DNA of 64,000 nucleotides from Pezizomycotina sp. ARF18 (Eukaryota > Ascomycota): contig AZLU01000105.1 of NCBI GenBank assembly GCA_002224055.1, positions 1 through 64,000 on the forward strand. The letters are read 5' to 3'. A program made the translations under genes and the position numbers. The notes beneath the pieces were generated by a model that worked only from the letters and a program-made list of their open reading frames with translations, was not told the origin of the DNA and did no database searches. Each line of letters opens with the position of its first letter. Position 1 is the first letter of the stretch. Positions 1 through 13,023 of this stretch are shown piece after piece.

Positions 1-763
1 ATGCGACAAAAGAAAGAGAAATGAAAGGATATTTGGGAAAATTGGAAAAAAAGGAAAGAACTTTCTTCGATGGAATGATCCAAAGCCTGAGAGCTCATTA
101 TAAAATTGAGCACTAAAAGACAGGAAATAGTCTCGAGATGACGGGCTTCCTCAATGTTTTCCTCCTTCTCTCAGCCATTGCTTTGAGGTTTTTTCCCTCA
201 GTAACTGAATTGAAAAAAAAAAAAAAAGAAACGAAACGGCGATCATAAAACAAATTGATCCATAGAATGCAGATAAACTGTAACTTGAATAGACCTCGCA
301 ACGAAGAAACGGAAAAAAAAATCTCGCAAAAGAAAAATATTTTTGAACATCAAAAACAACATAATTGATAATTGTAAGAAATGGCCACCTTTTTTTTTTC
401 TTTTCCTTTTTTATATAAATAATTGTTTCTTATCCAAGTCGCTTTGGAGCATTTTTCGCTCTCGGAACGGAAAGACGAGCGGCGCGATATAATGAGAGCA
501 ATCGGCGGAATTGCCTTATGCGTAAGGGGAGGAACGAGTTTGTGTTTTTAGAAGTGTTTGCGAGGAAGGACTTGGGTAAATCAATCATAAAGGGTAACCT
601 GTGAGGGAATTTTACTTCGAACTATCGTCGTGCTTCAATATGCCTTTTTCGAAGAGATAGTTGAAGCACCTAAATGACGACGTTTTCTTTTTGCATATCA
701 TTTTCTCTCATCTGATAGGTAAAATTGTTAGTAAATTATAAATTTCTTATGTGAATCAACACC
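1..763. other. Intergenic, A/T-rich, no gene seen
   Basis: No reading frame here has coding character. The stretch has several A and T runs, for instance near 210-228 and 392-402, and lies downstream of the minus-strand NUFIP1-like gene, so it probably holds that gene's 3' untranslated region. The small frame at 113-301 is low-complexity and I do not call it. Confidence 0.6.
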
Positions 764-2731
764 TTAAGGGGTATGCACGAACAGTTGATAGAGAGACTTC
801 TTTTCGTTTTGCTTCTCGCGTTTTCTTTCTTGCTTCCTCTTGTTTCTTTCTGTTTTCTTCGCGCTTTTGGCAGCCCGCTCTGATAGGTCAACCTTCATGC
901 AGCTTCTGACAGCCCTTGCCTTCCTTGCCGTACCTACAGTTTCCGGAGATAGCCTTTGCAAATTGCTGGTTGTTTCGCGGGATCTGTTTCGGTGCTTTGT
1001 TCGGTAGTAGACGACGAGGCATCGGGAGCGGAAGCTTCGCGGGCAGAGATCCGGGGCTTCCTCATCGTGCTCGTCCTTCAGTTTCGCTCTCCTCTTCGGT
1101 TCCGGAACCCGATTCATCCGATCGTCGTCTGAAGCTGTGGAAGATAGAAAGTCCCTCGAGATCAATGTCATCGTGAACCTTGTCATCTTCCGGTTGGGAT
1201 CTTCTTGGGTAGCTATTTCGTCCAGATTGAATCGTCCGTTTACTCTTTTCTGCTTCAAGGTCTCGTCGCCCTTTTATAGTCATATGTCAGTATTCGGCAC
1301 TGGAAAAGTCAAATATGCGATTTCAGATATACACCAACATGTTCGCTGGCACCCAGTGCTTCTTCAATGTCGACATCGAGCCAGGATTGCATCACAGCAT
1401 TCTCCAAGACAACATCCTCGTCTGCCTTGGCCTCTGCGTTTCCGTTCCCTGCTTGTTTTCTTCGCTTGATTGCTGCAGGTGCTTCGTTGCGTTTCTTCTT
1501 CTTCGGCTTCTTGCTCCCCGAAGGCTTTGATGGGTCGGCTGGTGACGATGTTGCTGCTGATCTTCCTGAGCTTGCGTTTTTTGAGGTTGATCGTTCTGGG
1601 AAAGCATAGCCAGTTTCTTGATTAACGCTTCGCTTTGAGCCGCCTTCTCTTGTTCGCTTCCAGGCGTTTCTGTAACAATATTTAGCAAAAGTACCCGAAT
1701 TGAGGGTCGAACAGAATGCCTGATCGAAGGCTTGAACGGGTTACGCTTACCTTCTCTTCGATCCTAGCAGCAGTCGGAATTTCTTCCGCTCTCCTTCCAT
1801 TTTGCAAGCTCTTCGGATCATTAAGCGTCAAGTCCGTTCCCTTAATTTTGCCACTTTAAAAAAGACTACTGTTAACTATGTCTGTGTCAAGAATACATGT
1901 TGCGAATGAGCACCTACCCTGTAGCCAAAATGCAACCATCTCCTCAGGGCTAATGTCGTAACCGCCATATTTGCTTTCCAGCCCTTCCTTCTTGTCTTGA
2001 GAGTTATCCTTCTTCTTTTTGTTTTGATTGTGAGCACGAGGTTAGCGTGAAATTGGCCGTGAGCTGGCATAGGGCGTATGACCCGGATAACCATATTGGT
2101 TGAAATGGTGATGAACGCCGCCCTTTACGTGGCTGAACTTTGCCGTTCGGTCTTGTTCACACCATGGGGCGACCGATTGTTATTATTATTATTATGCGAT
2201 GACATGTTGGATCGGAAGGAACCGCAGTCTCCCCCAGAGTGTTGCGGGAAGAATCCTGGAACCGACGCGCCGCGGGTGGACGAACACGCCCGTCAACCTT
2301 GAGATCATCGTACGAGTGTTGCGCCGCGGGCGATTGTGGGAGTTGTGCTGGTGATGGTGCGAGTATCCATTCGCTGGAGGGAAAGATTGGGAAGGGTTGA
2401 AGGGCGGATGAGCAGGAGGGTGGCCGTTATGTTGAGGGAAAAATCGGACGGAATTATTCTGCGCGGGAGGTGGAGGTGGTGGCGGTGGAGCTTGCGATGA
2501 AGGGGTTGATAAACGATAGCAGGTTGCTGAGTAGTCTGCCACGACTTTTGGTGTTGCTGCTGATGTTGCTGCTGGTGATGATGATGATGATGTTGTTGTT
2601 GTTGGTGGTGATGCATCGGCGCCTGGTGAGGATGTTGAAACTGCTGTTGTTGCTGTTGATGGGGAGGTTGCGGCAGGCTATGATGGGGGGTTTGGGAGAC
2701 TATGGTGATGAGCGGTTGTGGCAGAGCCGAA

Positions 2732-2763
<32 letters not shown>

Positions 2764-3207
2764 AGGAGCCGCTGGCTGCGACTGAGGCCATTGCGGATAG
2801 AATGTTCCCGCGCTCTGAGGCGCCGGAGCATTGAATGTCGGCGCCGATGGGGCCGCCGAATATCCTCCGCGATTGACTGCTGCTGCTGGTGGCCTGCAAA
2901 ATTGCCCCGGCCGCCAAAACTGCCCCTGTTTGCAGGTCCACCTCTGGGTTGGAACCCGCCGTACCCAGGACGACCTCCACGGTTTCCACCAGGGAAGCCC
3001 CCGGTTGCCAAAGCCACCTCCTCTTCCCCTAGCTCTCCAGCATTATTATTGAAGCCCTGTTGCTGCTGCTGCTGGCCATAATATGACGGCGGCAGAGAAC
3101 TTCCTTGCTTGGAGGAGGCGGCGGAGGTGGTGGATATATGTAATGCCGGGGCCTGGAGGAGGCGGCGGCGGGCCGGGCGGTAACGGTGGTTGGTGACCGG
3201 TGGCCAT
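764..3207 (-). CDS. NUFIP1/Rsa1-family snoRNP assembly factor with C-terminal CCCH zinc finger
   Basis: Proteins of this family (NUFIP1 in animals, Rsa1 in yeast) act as a scaffold in box C/D snoRNP assembly with the R2TP/Hsp90 machinery. The start at 3207 opens a proline-rich leader (MATGHQPPLPPG). It is followed by Gly/Arg-rich stretches (GGRGNF), long polyQ and polyH runs (about 2560-2780) and a Pro-rich segment. A block around 1800-2000 reads YGGYDISPEEMVAFWLQG, then GTDLTLNDPKSLQ, then ERKKF and PTAARIEEK, which is the NUFIP1 core signature. The C-terminus carries CRYGKEGKGCQKLHEG, the tail of a CCCH finger; its first Cys (ICK) lies one frame away. Introns are visible after WLQG and after RIEEK (GTAAGCG). 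The frame changes several times, so the exact end near 764-900 is uncertain. The family call rests on the core block; the polyQ parts are not diagnostic. Confidence 0.78.
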
Positions 3208-4500
3208 CTTTTTGTCGTCGTCGTCGTCTGTCTCTCTCTCTTCTGGCGTATAAGTAAGCGACGACTTCTTCAGCTGAAAAAAACTGCAGTTGGAGAGCCC
3301 TTGTACCTAAAACCCCTTTTTTAAACCGGAATAAATCTTTCTTGTAGATTCAAGCAAGGCTAGCCTTGAAGATATACAGGTATGATATATACGGGAGATA
3401 TGATGGGAATATATCGTTGGATTAGATGGATCGGTCTTCTTTTTTTCGATGGATAGAGATACCTTTGGATGGAAGAGAAAGTATTTTTAGATGGATGGGA
3501 TGTTAAGAAGAAAAAATAGACAAGTCGCGACGCTTTGGTTTGACTCTTTTTCTTTTTCTTTTTCTTTTTTTTTTTTTTTTTTTTTTTTGGTTTAGGTAAG
3601 AAATTTTATTTAGTCAGAGAAAGGGAAGGAAGGGAAGAAGGGAAGGGAAGAAGGAAAGGAAGGGAAGGGAAGGGAGAAAAATACATAAGGGAAAAAGTAC
3701 CACCGCTAATAAAATTTGGTGTGCCTGGACCTCTGCGCCTCACTTTACTCAATACGGGAATAATTCTCCGTTAAAATTTTTTCTTCCTTATTCTCGATGG
3801 AAAAAAAAAAAAGAAAGAAAAAAGAAAGAAAGGAAAAAAGGAAAGAAGGACCTTGATTCCACTGTGTAAAACAAGGCTATAATTTCATTTTCAAAGTTCA
3901 TCCACTTGAATCTACTTGTAAATCATTTGACTCTTTCAAGTATTTTATTTTTAATTTTTAATTTTTCTATTTAATCCTTCTTACATTTTTTTTTTTTTTT
4001 TTTAATTTTTATTCCTTCCTCCCTTTTTCCCCCCCCCTTTTGTGTGTGCAACATTTTCAGCTGGACTGCGGGGTTCTCTGCTTCTTCATTTTTCTGTTTG
4101 ACGCGTTGTTGTGTATATATATATTTTTTCTGTCGCGGTTGTTTTGGGTTCCGAATCGGGTAATTGTGAATCGTATTTTCTGAGCGAATGATTGGCGCCT
4201 CAGAGGGCCGATCACGTGATAGATACACAATATCGATTATACTTATTTTTCCCCCTGCAGCTTATCGATCTTGGATTTCTCGCTCAAATCGCCCAATGAC
4301 CAGAAAACGGTTAAATAAGGCTTGCATGAATGGGACAGCGTCTCCCCAATCGTTTCGAGCACGGACATTTTTCATCACGAAAAATCTAGATGCCTTCTTC
4401 TCGTCCCCTGATCTGAAGTTTACTTCAATGGTTATTCGAAAGAAAAAGCTAAAATTTGTATCGCGAACATAAAAAAGAATCCAATAAATTCAAATATACA
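3208..4500. other. Intergenic; promoter side of the NUFIP1-like gene, purine tracts
   Basis: No gene is seen. The stretch holds T runs at about 3543-3588, a GGGAAGGA-type purine tract at 3616-3680, more A/G and T tracts at 3800-4040, and a single TCACGTGA site near 4202. The frames at 3971-4228 and 4188-4472 are low-complexity or have no recognisable content. Confidence 0.6.
3616..3680. repeat. Purine-only GGGAAGGA microsatellite
   Basis: About 65 bases made almost only of G and A, in degenerate units of AGGGA, AAGGA and AGAAGG. It lies directly after a long T run and next to no gene. Simple-sequence DNA with no other content. Confidence 0.8.
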
Positions 4501-7064
4501 ACCAGGAGTAAAAAAAATTTTTTTTCTTTTATTTATAGCTAGAAATATATACTATTCGCTGCTATTGTTCTGGAGACCTCCTTTGTAGCAGCTTAAGTGT
4601 GCAGTGCTTATGCACAGCTATCATCCGTGCTGATTCGCCAGCTGTCAAGGTACCATGTATCCCCAGAAATTACCAATATGGAATATTGTTGCACGAACTT
4701 ATATGTGTGCCTCCAACGACAACGCACGATAGTACCACAGCTCCCAAAAACACTACTTTCGTGGTATAAAACAGCTAGACAAATAGAAACAGCTTCCTTT
4801 GAGGAATAGGTACTTACGTTCCGCTGCTTATTCGCATGGCAAGAGGTACTCAATGGGCAGTACCACCACAGGTCACAGCGAGCTGAATCTTCGGGAATAG
4901 GTAATTAATATAATATAATAGGTGCTAGCATGCTCACCTCTTTGACAAAGTTCCTATATATACAATCTAATAGGTCCTTCCCAGAGACTTGTACTTTACA
5001 ATGTACCTATATATTAGGTATATTTTATTTCTCTGGAGTGAGGCTAGTAAAGTATACATGTAAGGTAGGTACATTGCCCTTCAAGAAACCGGTTGAAGGT
5101 GCTCTTCGAGAACCCTTCCTTGCGGCCTGATAGGATGCCTTCGCGTGGGACCAGTCCTTGTGCTGCATATGCAGTATATATAGCAGCTCGCTACAGTACC
5201 ACGGTGCTCCCATCGAAGAACTCCGCTATATGCCGTTTGTAACTAACAGCTAGAACATGATAGGTACATTCTTGTTGACTATGGTAAGCTGCAGATACAT
5301 ACGACAAGGAGCCCGCCCCAGCTGCGCCAGGCGCTCCATGAGGACCGCATATAGATATAATAGGTGCTTCTTAGTATTTTGCATGTGTATACATAGGTAC
5401 GTCCATATTTTAATCGGAATGTCTAACCCCGAAGTTACTTTTGTATAATTGTATACCTGTTGAATATACCATATGTAGTTTTCCCAAGAGCTAAGAACGA
5501 CATCTCTGCCGTTTATACCGACGAATAGGTGCGCGCGCCTTGGCAGCAAATATATATAGCATTCGCCTTGCTAGGTCAAAATAAGATATGAATGGACTTC
5601 AAACGTTCTGGAAGGCTCCGTAGAGTTCGAGGGGCGGTGGGTTTAACTCGCTAAAGGACCCACGTTACTGCTGTTTCATGACAGCTACCAACGTTCTTTT
5701 GCGACGGCAAACCGTACGGTTGCTCTCATTTATTCAATTATACTATCCTAAATATATAGTTTATATTTAGGAAGAATTGCTTGGGCTCTGCCTCAATAGG
5801 CGACAGACTTTCCGGCATAGTTTGACTGCCGGGATAAAATATAGTGGGCTGCTAAGTAACAGTAAAATGTCATGACTTTGTATCAACGACCATCATTTAT
5901 AGCTTTTCTATATTCAGTGACATCTTATAAGCTTAAGATCTATATTTTATGAGATTTTTAAAAGTTTCGTTAGACGCTAAGGCACTTGAAACTCTTTGCA
6001 GCATAGTTAAGTATATTAATAATAATATTAATATAAATATAGTAATAATTTCACCAATGGGCATAGTTATAGCGTATGATATCTACATGGTAGCGCTTGT
6101 AGCGTAGCTACATATATATCCCTACGATTACTCAATAATGTAGGTCCATATACGATTATTAAAATAGAAAGCTCGTTTCAAGAGAATCCAGCTTTAAAAA
6201 TAAATTGTCTTGTAACTTTTAGAACAGTGCTACTAGTACCTAGATAGCTTTTGCAATTGTAGCATGTTTGTAGTTACTACTCGTACCGTAATCATTTGGT
6301 CTTCTGGGCACACCTTGACCTCCAAAAAAAAAAAAAAAAAAAAAAAAAAACTTTCTTCAGGAAGAGTCGAATCTGGTCTTTCACAGTTACTACAAGGGGC
6401 AAAGGTCCAGCACAAAACTACGGACTCTTAAGAATACTCGACAGCCTATAGACAGTTCTATATCGATTCTCTACTTTTAGAAGTATGGATACCCAGGTAT
6501 CCAATATCCATCCAGCCAGAGCTCTCAACAAAACAGAAATCCGGCCGAACCTTTTTATAAAAATCCTCGAAGCAAATCTGAATGAGGTGTCTTGCATATT
6601 GCCCCCCAAGGCGGACGTCGAACCTCGCAGCCTTTGAAACGGTCCAACATACCAATGCGAACCTATGTCCTCTTCGGACAATGGTGTGCTTATTTGCGCT
6701 AGCACTGGGCAGGGTCGAACCTGTGAAAAGCAGAAACGTGGAAGTCTATTATACGAAGGAAGGTGTTCTGAATAAATCTAGAGGTGCTCCTCATATCTGC
6801 CTCTCTTCTTCTTCCCAGCACTTCGAGGGATTATCTCTGCGTGCACCTGTTTTACGGAGATAGTACTAGTCTCGGTACTCGGATTCCTTCCTTCCCAGAC
6901 TTTAGATTATATTGTACTATTTTGATCGGAAATAGAACAAGATATCCCTACATATCTTTCCAGGATATAGTCAATCGCCACTACCTCTCCTTCTCATATG
7001 TACAACCCCTTCCTATTGAAAGGCATTATGGAGCTCTGTTCAAAGCATACCGGCCATACAGCAT
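4501..7064. other. Gene-free region with TAGGT-motif cluster and A/T-rich core
   Basis: Gene Hpm1 ends at 7065 and nothing upstream of that to 4500 looks like a gene. Between 4806 and 5532 the octamer ATAGGTNC or close variants recur about ten times. From 5720 to 6360 the stretch is A/T-rich with short palindromes and a 26-base A run at 6326-6351. The part from 6360 to 6870 is of normal composition and carries overlapping frames on both strands (for example 6418-6705 on minus) without recognisable domains; it could be a decayed element or a diverged gene, and I cannot tell which. Confidence 0.5.
4806..5532 (+). repeat. Cluster of ATAGGTNC-type motifs
   Basis: Copies or close variants start near 4806, 4896, 4917, 4970, 5014, 5067, 5260, 5360, 5393 and 5525. 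The most common forms are ATAGGTAC and ATAGGTGC. Spacing is irregular (about 20 to 190 bases), so this is not a plain tandem array. Nearly all copies have the same orientation. TAGGTA-rich DNA occurs in intergenic regions of many ascomycetes, so it may be a compositional habit rather than a site. Confidence 0.5.
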
Positions 7065-8266
7065 TTACACCCACTTAACCTCCCCAACGCACCTCCCCAC
7101 GCCTTCGCTGCCACTATCCCTAACAACCCTCCACGCCAGTTTCTTCCCATTTACCTCCCCTCCATCCCGCTTCTCCAAAAGAGCTTTCAAACTCCTTAAC
7201 ACCCCACCAACACCAAAGTACACCTTCTTAGTACCTATCAGCACCCTCCCATCACCCGCAAGGCAAACACCCAGCACGTCCGTAAACAGCCCCAAGTTCT
7301 CCGGCTGGTATAATGTCTCCGCAGCCAATATAACGCCGTACCTCTCCCGGACAACAGTGACGAAAACGCACCGCCGTTCCACGAACCGGAAACAAAGTCC
7401 AGCTGTATATTAAGCTTTGATAACGTATCTTCAAAAGAAGAGAGGAGTGATGGTGTTATATCCAGTGTTGTTTCTGCTTCTTCTTCATCTGTGGAAGTAG
7501 TAGATGTGTCGTCCGATTGGGATTGTATGTACGCCAGCAGCAGGTTCGTAACGTGACGAGCCGCAGTACGATAGGTTATAATCTGCCATCGTCATGCGTA
7601 TCCTCTTAAACCCCTCCTCCTTTTCTCTGTTTTTCAGTCGTCTCCGTAGTATCCTACCGAGTACGTAACCGCTCGGCAGCGCCGTTCCGCAACCTAACTC
7701 CATAATACCACCAATCTCCCCTTCCTCATCATCGTTGTCGTTGTCGTGTAGTACACCCACAAGATCCTCCGCACACTCCCAGCTTTTCAATCCGCCTTCG
7801 TAGACGCCGCGCTTGATATCTTCGACGAATCAAGTAAGATTTTTGTTTCTTCGTCTGCTTCGTTCGATGTCGATGTTGAGGTCTGTTGTTGCTGCTGTTC
7901 TTCGGTCATGAGCTGCATCTTCACGTCGAAGAGCTCGCGGCGGTATATCCTGACGTTACCACCGGCTCCGCGGACGCGGTGGGGGAGTAGGATATGTGTT
8001 GGGGAGAAGTTGTATCTAATACGAAACACCATCAGCTTAAAAAAATGCATATTTTTTGCAGTATAATAAGAACTATTTGAAGACCTAATTCGTGTATTCT
8101 CACCAGTTCATCTAAAGTATGATATCGAGCAGGTGTAATTCAGCCTTCGGATTCGTCGCGTCAGCATTACCGTTGGCATGCTCTCCCGTCTTCTGCTCGA
8201 GCTGATCATCGTACCCGTCGTCTTCTATATCGTCGCCTGAGAAGCTGAATTGAACGGCTCCGCCAT
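7065..8266 (-). CDS. Protein-histidine N-methyltransferase, Hpm1/METTL18 family
   Basis: A SAM-dependent methyltransferase; the yeast member Hpm1 methylates a histidine of ribosomal protein Rpl3. Reading on minus, the N-terminus has FSFSGDDIEDD, then a linker, then LKSWECAEDLVGVL and the SAM-binding motif I IMELGCGTALPS. An MADYN block follows, then ILAAETLYQPENLG, and near the end KKVYFGVGGVLRSLKALL, a typical family signature. The protein ends at VGEVKWV with the stop at 7065. An intron probably lies near 8035-8105 (GTGAGAA .. TATTAG). The ATG at 8264-8266 is one frame off the FSFSGDD frame, so either the start has an indel or a short upstream exon exists. The core is spread over three frames. 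Confidence 0.85.
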
Positions 8267-8350
8267 TTGTTAACTGAATTAAAAGTGAAATGACTATAGA
8301 CTTGCTTAACTAGTAAAAACCGCTTCAACGTCGTATCTGGAAAAAAGAAA

Positions 8351-8707
8351 TTTCTTCAACGTTTCTCGGCTACTACCAAGGGTTCTATAAAGTGAAACTG
8401 GTGAGCAGCAAGCGAAAGGAACTGTACGAGCTTATAGACGATTAAATGTTCGATATAGACTCTTTTGACGTTACATTTAACGGACGTTGGTTTACGACAG
8501 CTCAAGAAGCAAAAGAAAAAAAGTTCGGATGTTTTTGTCTTGGTATTGAAATATTTAAGGAATGCTTGGTTGCTCGGCAATCGAGAAATCTTGCGTGCTG
8601 TTTACGCCAAACGACGATCGGCCCGCAGATCTGACAAGAAAATAAACAAACAAAAACACAAACGTCAACAATTCACCATTAAAGCGCAATTCTCGAGTAA
8701 TTCTTAA
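8351..8707 (+). CDS. Possible small gene, unknown, fragmented
   Basis: I do not recognise this. On plus, 8365-8434 reads GYYQGFYKVKLVSSKRKEL and ends ELIDD at a stop; it resumes in the next frame as FDVTFNGRWFTTAQEAKEK, and in a third as YLRNAWLLGNREILRAVYAK followed by a very basic tail (RRSARRSDKKINKQKHKRQQ). The mixture of ordinary composition and a Lys/Arg-rich end suggests a real small basic protein read through two frame shifts, but it lies head to head with Hpm1 and could instead be its leader region. No domain is visible. Confidence 0.3.
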
Positions 8708-9269
8708 GATACGCGAGTTATATTATTGATAGCGAGTAAATATCATTAACGGATGAGGCTACGATAGAAAATACTCGAGCGTTGCTTCAATTGCGCGAGT
8801 AAGGCGCCTCGCTAATAGCCAACCTTCACGATCAACGAATTCACAATTTCACGAAATCTGTGCGCTGGAAAGATAGAATAGAGTAGTATCCCGTTTCTCG
8901 ATCGTAATAGAATTATAAAAGGCACTGAAAAGGAGGGAGTTATGTAAAATTAATTACAATCGAAGAGAAAGAAAGCTGAAGAAGTATGAAAACGCTCCCG
9001 TGCCATAGAAAAATCCTTCACACCAAGAAAAAAAAAATAAAAAATAAAAAAAATCATCCGTCTGAACGCGTTTCTTCAAACATAAAAAATTATAGAAAAG
9101 TTTCTCACTTAATAGGTCCCTTCTCTCCCCTTTTTTTTTGCCAATTATTTATGTGAGAAGTCCCACCGGGCCTTTGCTCCCGAATTCCTTTTTTTTATTG
9201 AGAGAAAATTTTTGTCAAAAAAAAGAGAAGACACCATTATACACCAAATCCTCCACTTGCATCGCACAT
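8708..9269. other. Intergenic, nothing recognised
   Basis: The stretch is A/T-rich, with A runs at about 9027-9051 and T runs near 9130 and 9190. It is the 3' side of the minus-strand cell-wall protein gene. No coding signal is seen. Confidence 0.6.
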
Positions 9270-10144
9270 CTAGTTCAGGTATACGATAGCAGCAAAGACG
9301 CAGAGCGCCATTGCAGCGAACTCGAGCGGGCAACGGAACCCTCGTTGGGTGACGGGCGGTGCCAGTCTGCTTGCTAGAAGATCCGGTAGTGGTGGCGGAA
9401 GACTCGGTCCCGGTGGGCTCAGCGGACTCGGTTGCCGAAGCGGACGCCGACTTGGTAAGTGTCGACGAGTGTCCGGTAACAGTCTCGGTACCAGTGGGGG
9501 CGCCGCTGACGGTGTTGTAGGCTCAGGGCTCTCGGTGGCGGTACCAGAGGCAGAGGCAGAGGCAGAGGCAGAGGCAGAGGCAGAGGCAGAGGCGGACGAA
9601 CCAGAAGCGGAAGCGGAAGCGCTGGCGACCGGCGAGTTGTTGTTGACAACCGAGAACATGGGGAGTAGTTGCAGGTGCTGTCTCCCTGGTTGCAGATCAT
9701 GACGGTGTAAGCACCACCGGTAGCAGTGTTTCGGGGACGGTGAAGGTGCACGATCCGGCACTAGCGGCGGCCTCTGAAGTAATAAAAATTGAACAACTCA
9801 GCGAAAGTACTTTCTTTTATGACAATATCGATTGCAATTCGGCTATCGGTAAACCGAAAGAGCACCATGCGAAAAAAAAAAAAGAAAAAAAGGCAGATTC
9901 AACAACTTACGGCAGACTTGGGTTCCATCACTGAGATTTCCAGAGTTACCGCTGCGGAGCGAAAGCGTAACGATACCAGAAACAGTCTGGGCGTTCGTCC
10001 AGTGGACCGTGACCTTGTGACCGGCCTGGAGGCTGGTGGTCTTGATACCAGATCGGTAATCGCGAGAGGCTTGTTGCTGTCGGTCTGGGCGACGGCGACA
10101 GACGCGAGGGAAGCGGCAGCGAGGATGACGTTCGAGTAATGCAT
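9270..10144 (-). CDS. Ser-rich GPI-anchored cell-wall protein with Kre9/Knh1-like N-terminal domain
   Basis: A secreted surface protein. The start at 10144 gives a clean signal peptide (MHYSNVILAAASLASVAVAQ). Next comes the beta-sandwich of the Kre9/Knh1 type: KPLAITD, an HKVTVHWTNAQ stretch one frame away, VTLSLRSGNSGNLSDGTQVC, and after the intron CTFTVPETATGGAYTVMIC and YSPMFSVVNNN. The intron is 9774-9910 (GTAAGT .. CTTCAG) and contains a poly-T tract. A stalk of Ser-Ala repeats follows, coded by a hexanucleotide microsatellite (9548-9592), then a Thr/Ser/Pro/Glu-rich region. The C-terminus is hydrophobic (FAAMALCVFAAIVYLN), as expected for a GPI-attachment signal. The Ser/Thr-rich part changes frame at least twice. 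Family members are usually about 200-300 residues, consistent with this one. Confidence 0.85.
9548..9592 (-). repeat. Hexanucleotide microsatellite coding a Ser-Ala stalk
   Basis: About seven GGCAGA units (CCTCTG on the coding strand) in a row, followed at 9600-9640 by related GGAAGC units. In the gene's frame they code alternating Ser-Ala. Such in-frame repeats in fungal wall proteins change length easily. Confidence 0.85.
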
Positions 10145-10927
10145 TTTTATTTTTTTTGGAAGTCGTAAGGTATGGAAGATTAATCTGCGCAGATAGGTAA
10201 TCGAGTTTTAGTATACCAAGCCAAGCACGACAAGAATTCCAAGATAAGAATGATTAAAGGAAAAGAGAACTCGAGAATGGAGAAGGAACAAGCAGGAATT
10301 AAGATGAAAAAAATAAGCAGGGCTGATTTTTAATAATGATAGACCATTGGAGAAAGGGGAGGCAAATCCGAAGCAAAGAATTATTCACTTTTGTTTATTT
10401 ACTTTTTTTTTTTTTTGTTGGGGGTTTGTACAGGGGAATCGAAGGAAAAGAATAAAATAGTCGTAATGGGGATTTATTAATAGGATACTACTGTACTGAC
10501 CTGAGATATTTCGGAAAGGAGCGACGTGAAGTGTGAGAGAAAAAAAAAATAAAAAAAAAAATAAGAAGAACGAGTGTATTTTCTGCTGAACGCAAAACGC
10601 TTTAAAGAGAGACTGCTTTAAGGGAACGTAAAACCCGTGATGGTAGTAGTTCAAGAAAAAAAAAATAAGATGATATTTTCCTTAAAGAAAGAACGGGAAG
10701 AGAAAGAGAAAAGGAGAAAGGGAGAAAAAGAGAGGAAATGAGAGGGAAAGAGCGGATTAATATTATTTTTAAAACTACTAATATTAAAAACTCTATCACA
10801 CAAATTATTATTACACTACCAAGTCTTAACTAACCGCAATAACGCCGCGTACTTTTTTTTTTTTTTTTTTTTTTTCCTCCCTTCCCTCATTTCATCTCGG
10901 GGAAGGGGGGCCATGTTGCTCATCGTC

Positions 10928-10958
<31 letters not shown>

Positions 10959-11736
10959 GGCAGGCAAAATAAGGACAGCCATTCTTTCTCTCGGTGGAGA
11001 CGCTGTAAGAGTCGCTCGCTGTAGGGGCAAGGGGGTTAAAGAGGAGACTTGACATTTTAGTTCACTAGCAGAACCAAAAAAATATATATATAAAATAAAA
11101 ATAAAATAAAATAAAATAAAATTAAATGAAAAATTTTAGTGCGAAATCGTCATTTAAACCAATCACCTTCTCTGAGAGAACGCAGATTGACCAATCATAT
11201 CACTCGCCTCCGTCTTCCTGCTAGTTGTGTATGCACTGGTCATTTAAAATTAACCAAAAATTATCAATCATGAGGACTTCCTACTTTGGTCTCCTCGAAC
11301 AGAGAGACTCGAGAGTCCCGAAGAAAAAAGGGCACTTGAAAAGACTGTTCCCCTTCGATGATGTCTCTCTCTAATTGAGCAGGTGCCGGAGAATTTAATT
11401 ATCATCTCTGAAAGTGCTTAATGGTGCATCATCGAATCTCGATGGAACAAAATAGCAGATTATTTATTGTGAAGAATACGATACAGAATACGATACTTAT
11501 AAAAGCATCCAATGAGAATCACTATATAGGCACTTTTTTTTAAAATAGGAAACCTTATATACAGCTGTATATATATATATCTCGATATCAGAAGACCGTA
11601 TGCATGCGAATAAACGGTAAACCGGGGGGGGGGGGGGGGAATCATATTAATAGTTTAGAAACTTTATACAAAGAGACTGCTCCGTTTTCAGCCCTTACCC
11701 TTCTCTTTCATCCTTACGAACAAAACTTTAGGATGA
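10145..11736. other. Intergenic, upstream of the cell-wall gene
   Basis: No gene is seen. It holds many homopolymers: T at about 10402-10415, T at 10853-10876, A at 10928-10953 and G at 11625-11639. It also has an AAAAT repeat near 11090-11125 and two CCAAT boxes near 11159 and 11191. The frames at 10385-11055 on minus are products of the A/T runs. Confidence 0.6.
11158..11198 (+). promoter_or_regulatory. Two CCAAT boxes
   Basis: ACCAATCACC near 11158 and ACCAATCATA near 11190 are 32 bases apart, about 1 kb upstream of the cell-wall gene start. They match the core site of the fungal CCAAT-binding (Hap) complex, but the motif is short and the distance is large, so this is only a candidate. 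Confidence 0.25.

Positions 11737-13023
<1,287 letters not shown>

Noticed and set aside
2470-3081. 203-residue plus-strand frame opposite the NUFIP1-like gene
   Set aside because: Leu/Arg-rich reading of CAG/CAT repeats on the wrong strand; the minus strand has the family motifs.
6700-6730. GGGTCGAACCTGTG resembling a tRNA T-arm on minus
   Set aside because: No matching acceptor, D-arm or anticodon stem around it; no other tRNA-like set was found in the window either.
6784-7413. 209-residue plus-strand frame
   Set aside because: It overlaps the C-terminal part of Hpm1 on minus, where clear methyltransferase motifs lie; the plus reading has no domain.
9349-9702. Plus-strand Glu-Ala/Gly-rich frame
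   Set aside because: An antisense reading of the Ser-Ala repeat of the cell-wall protein gene.
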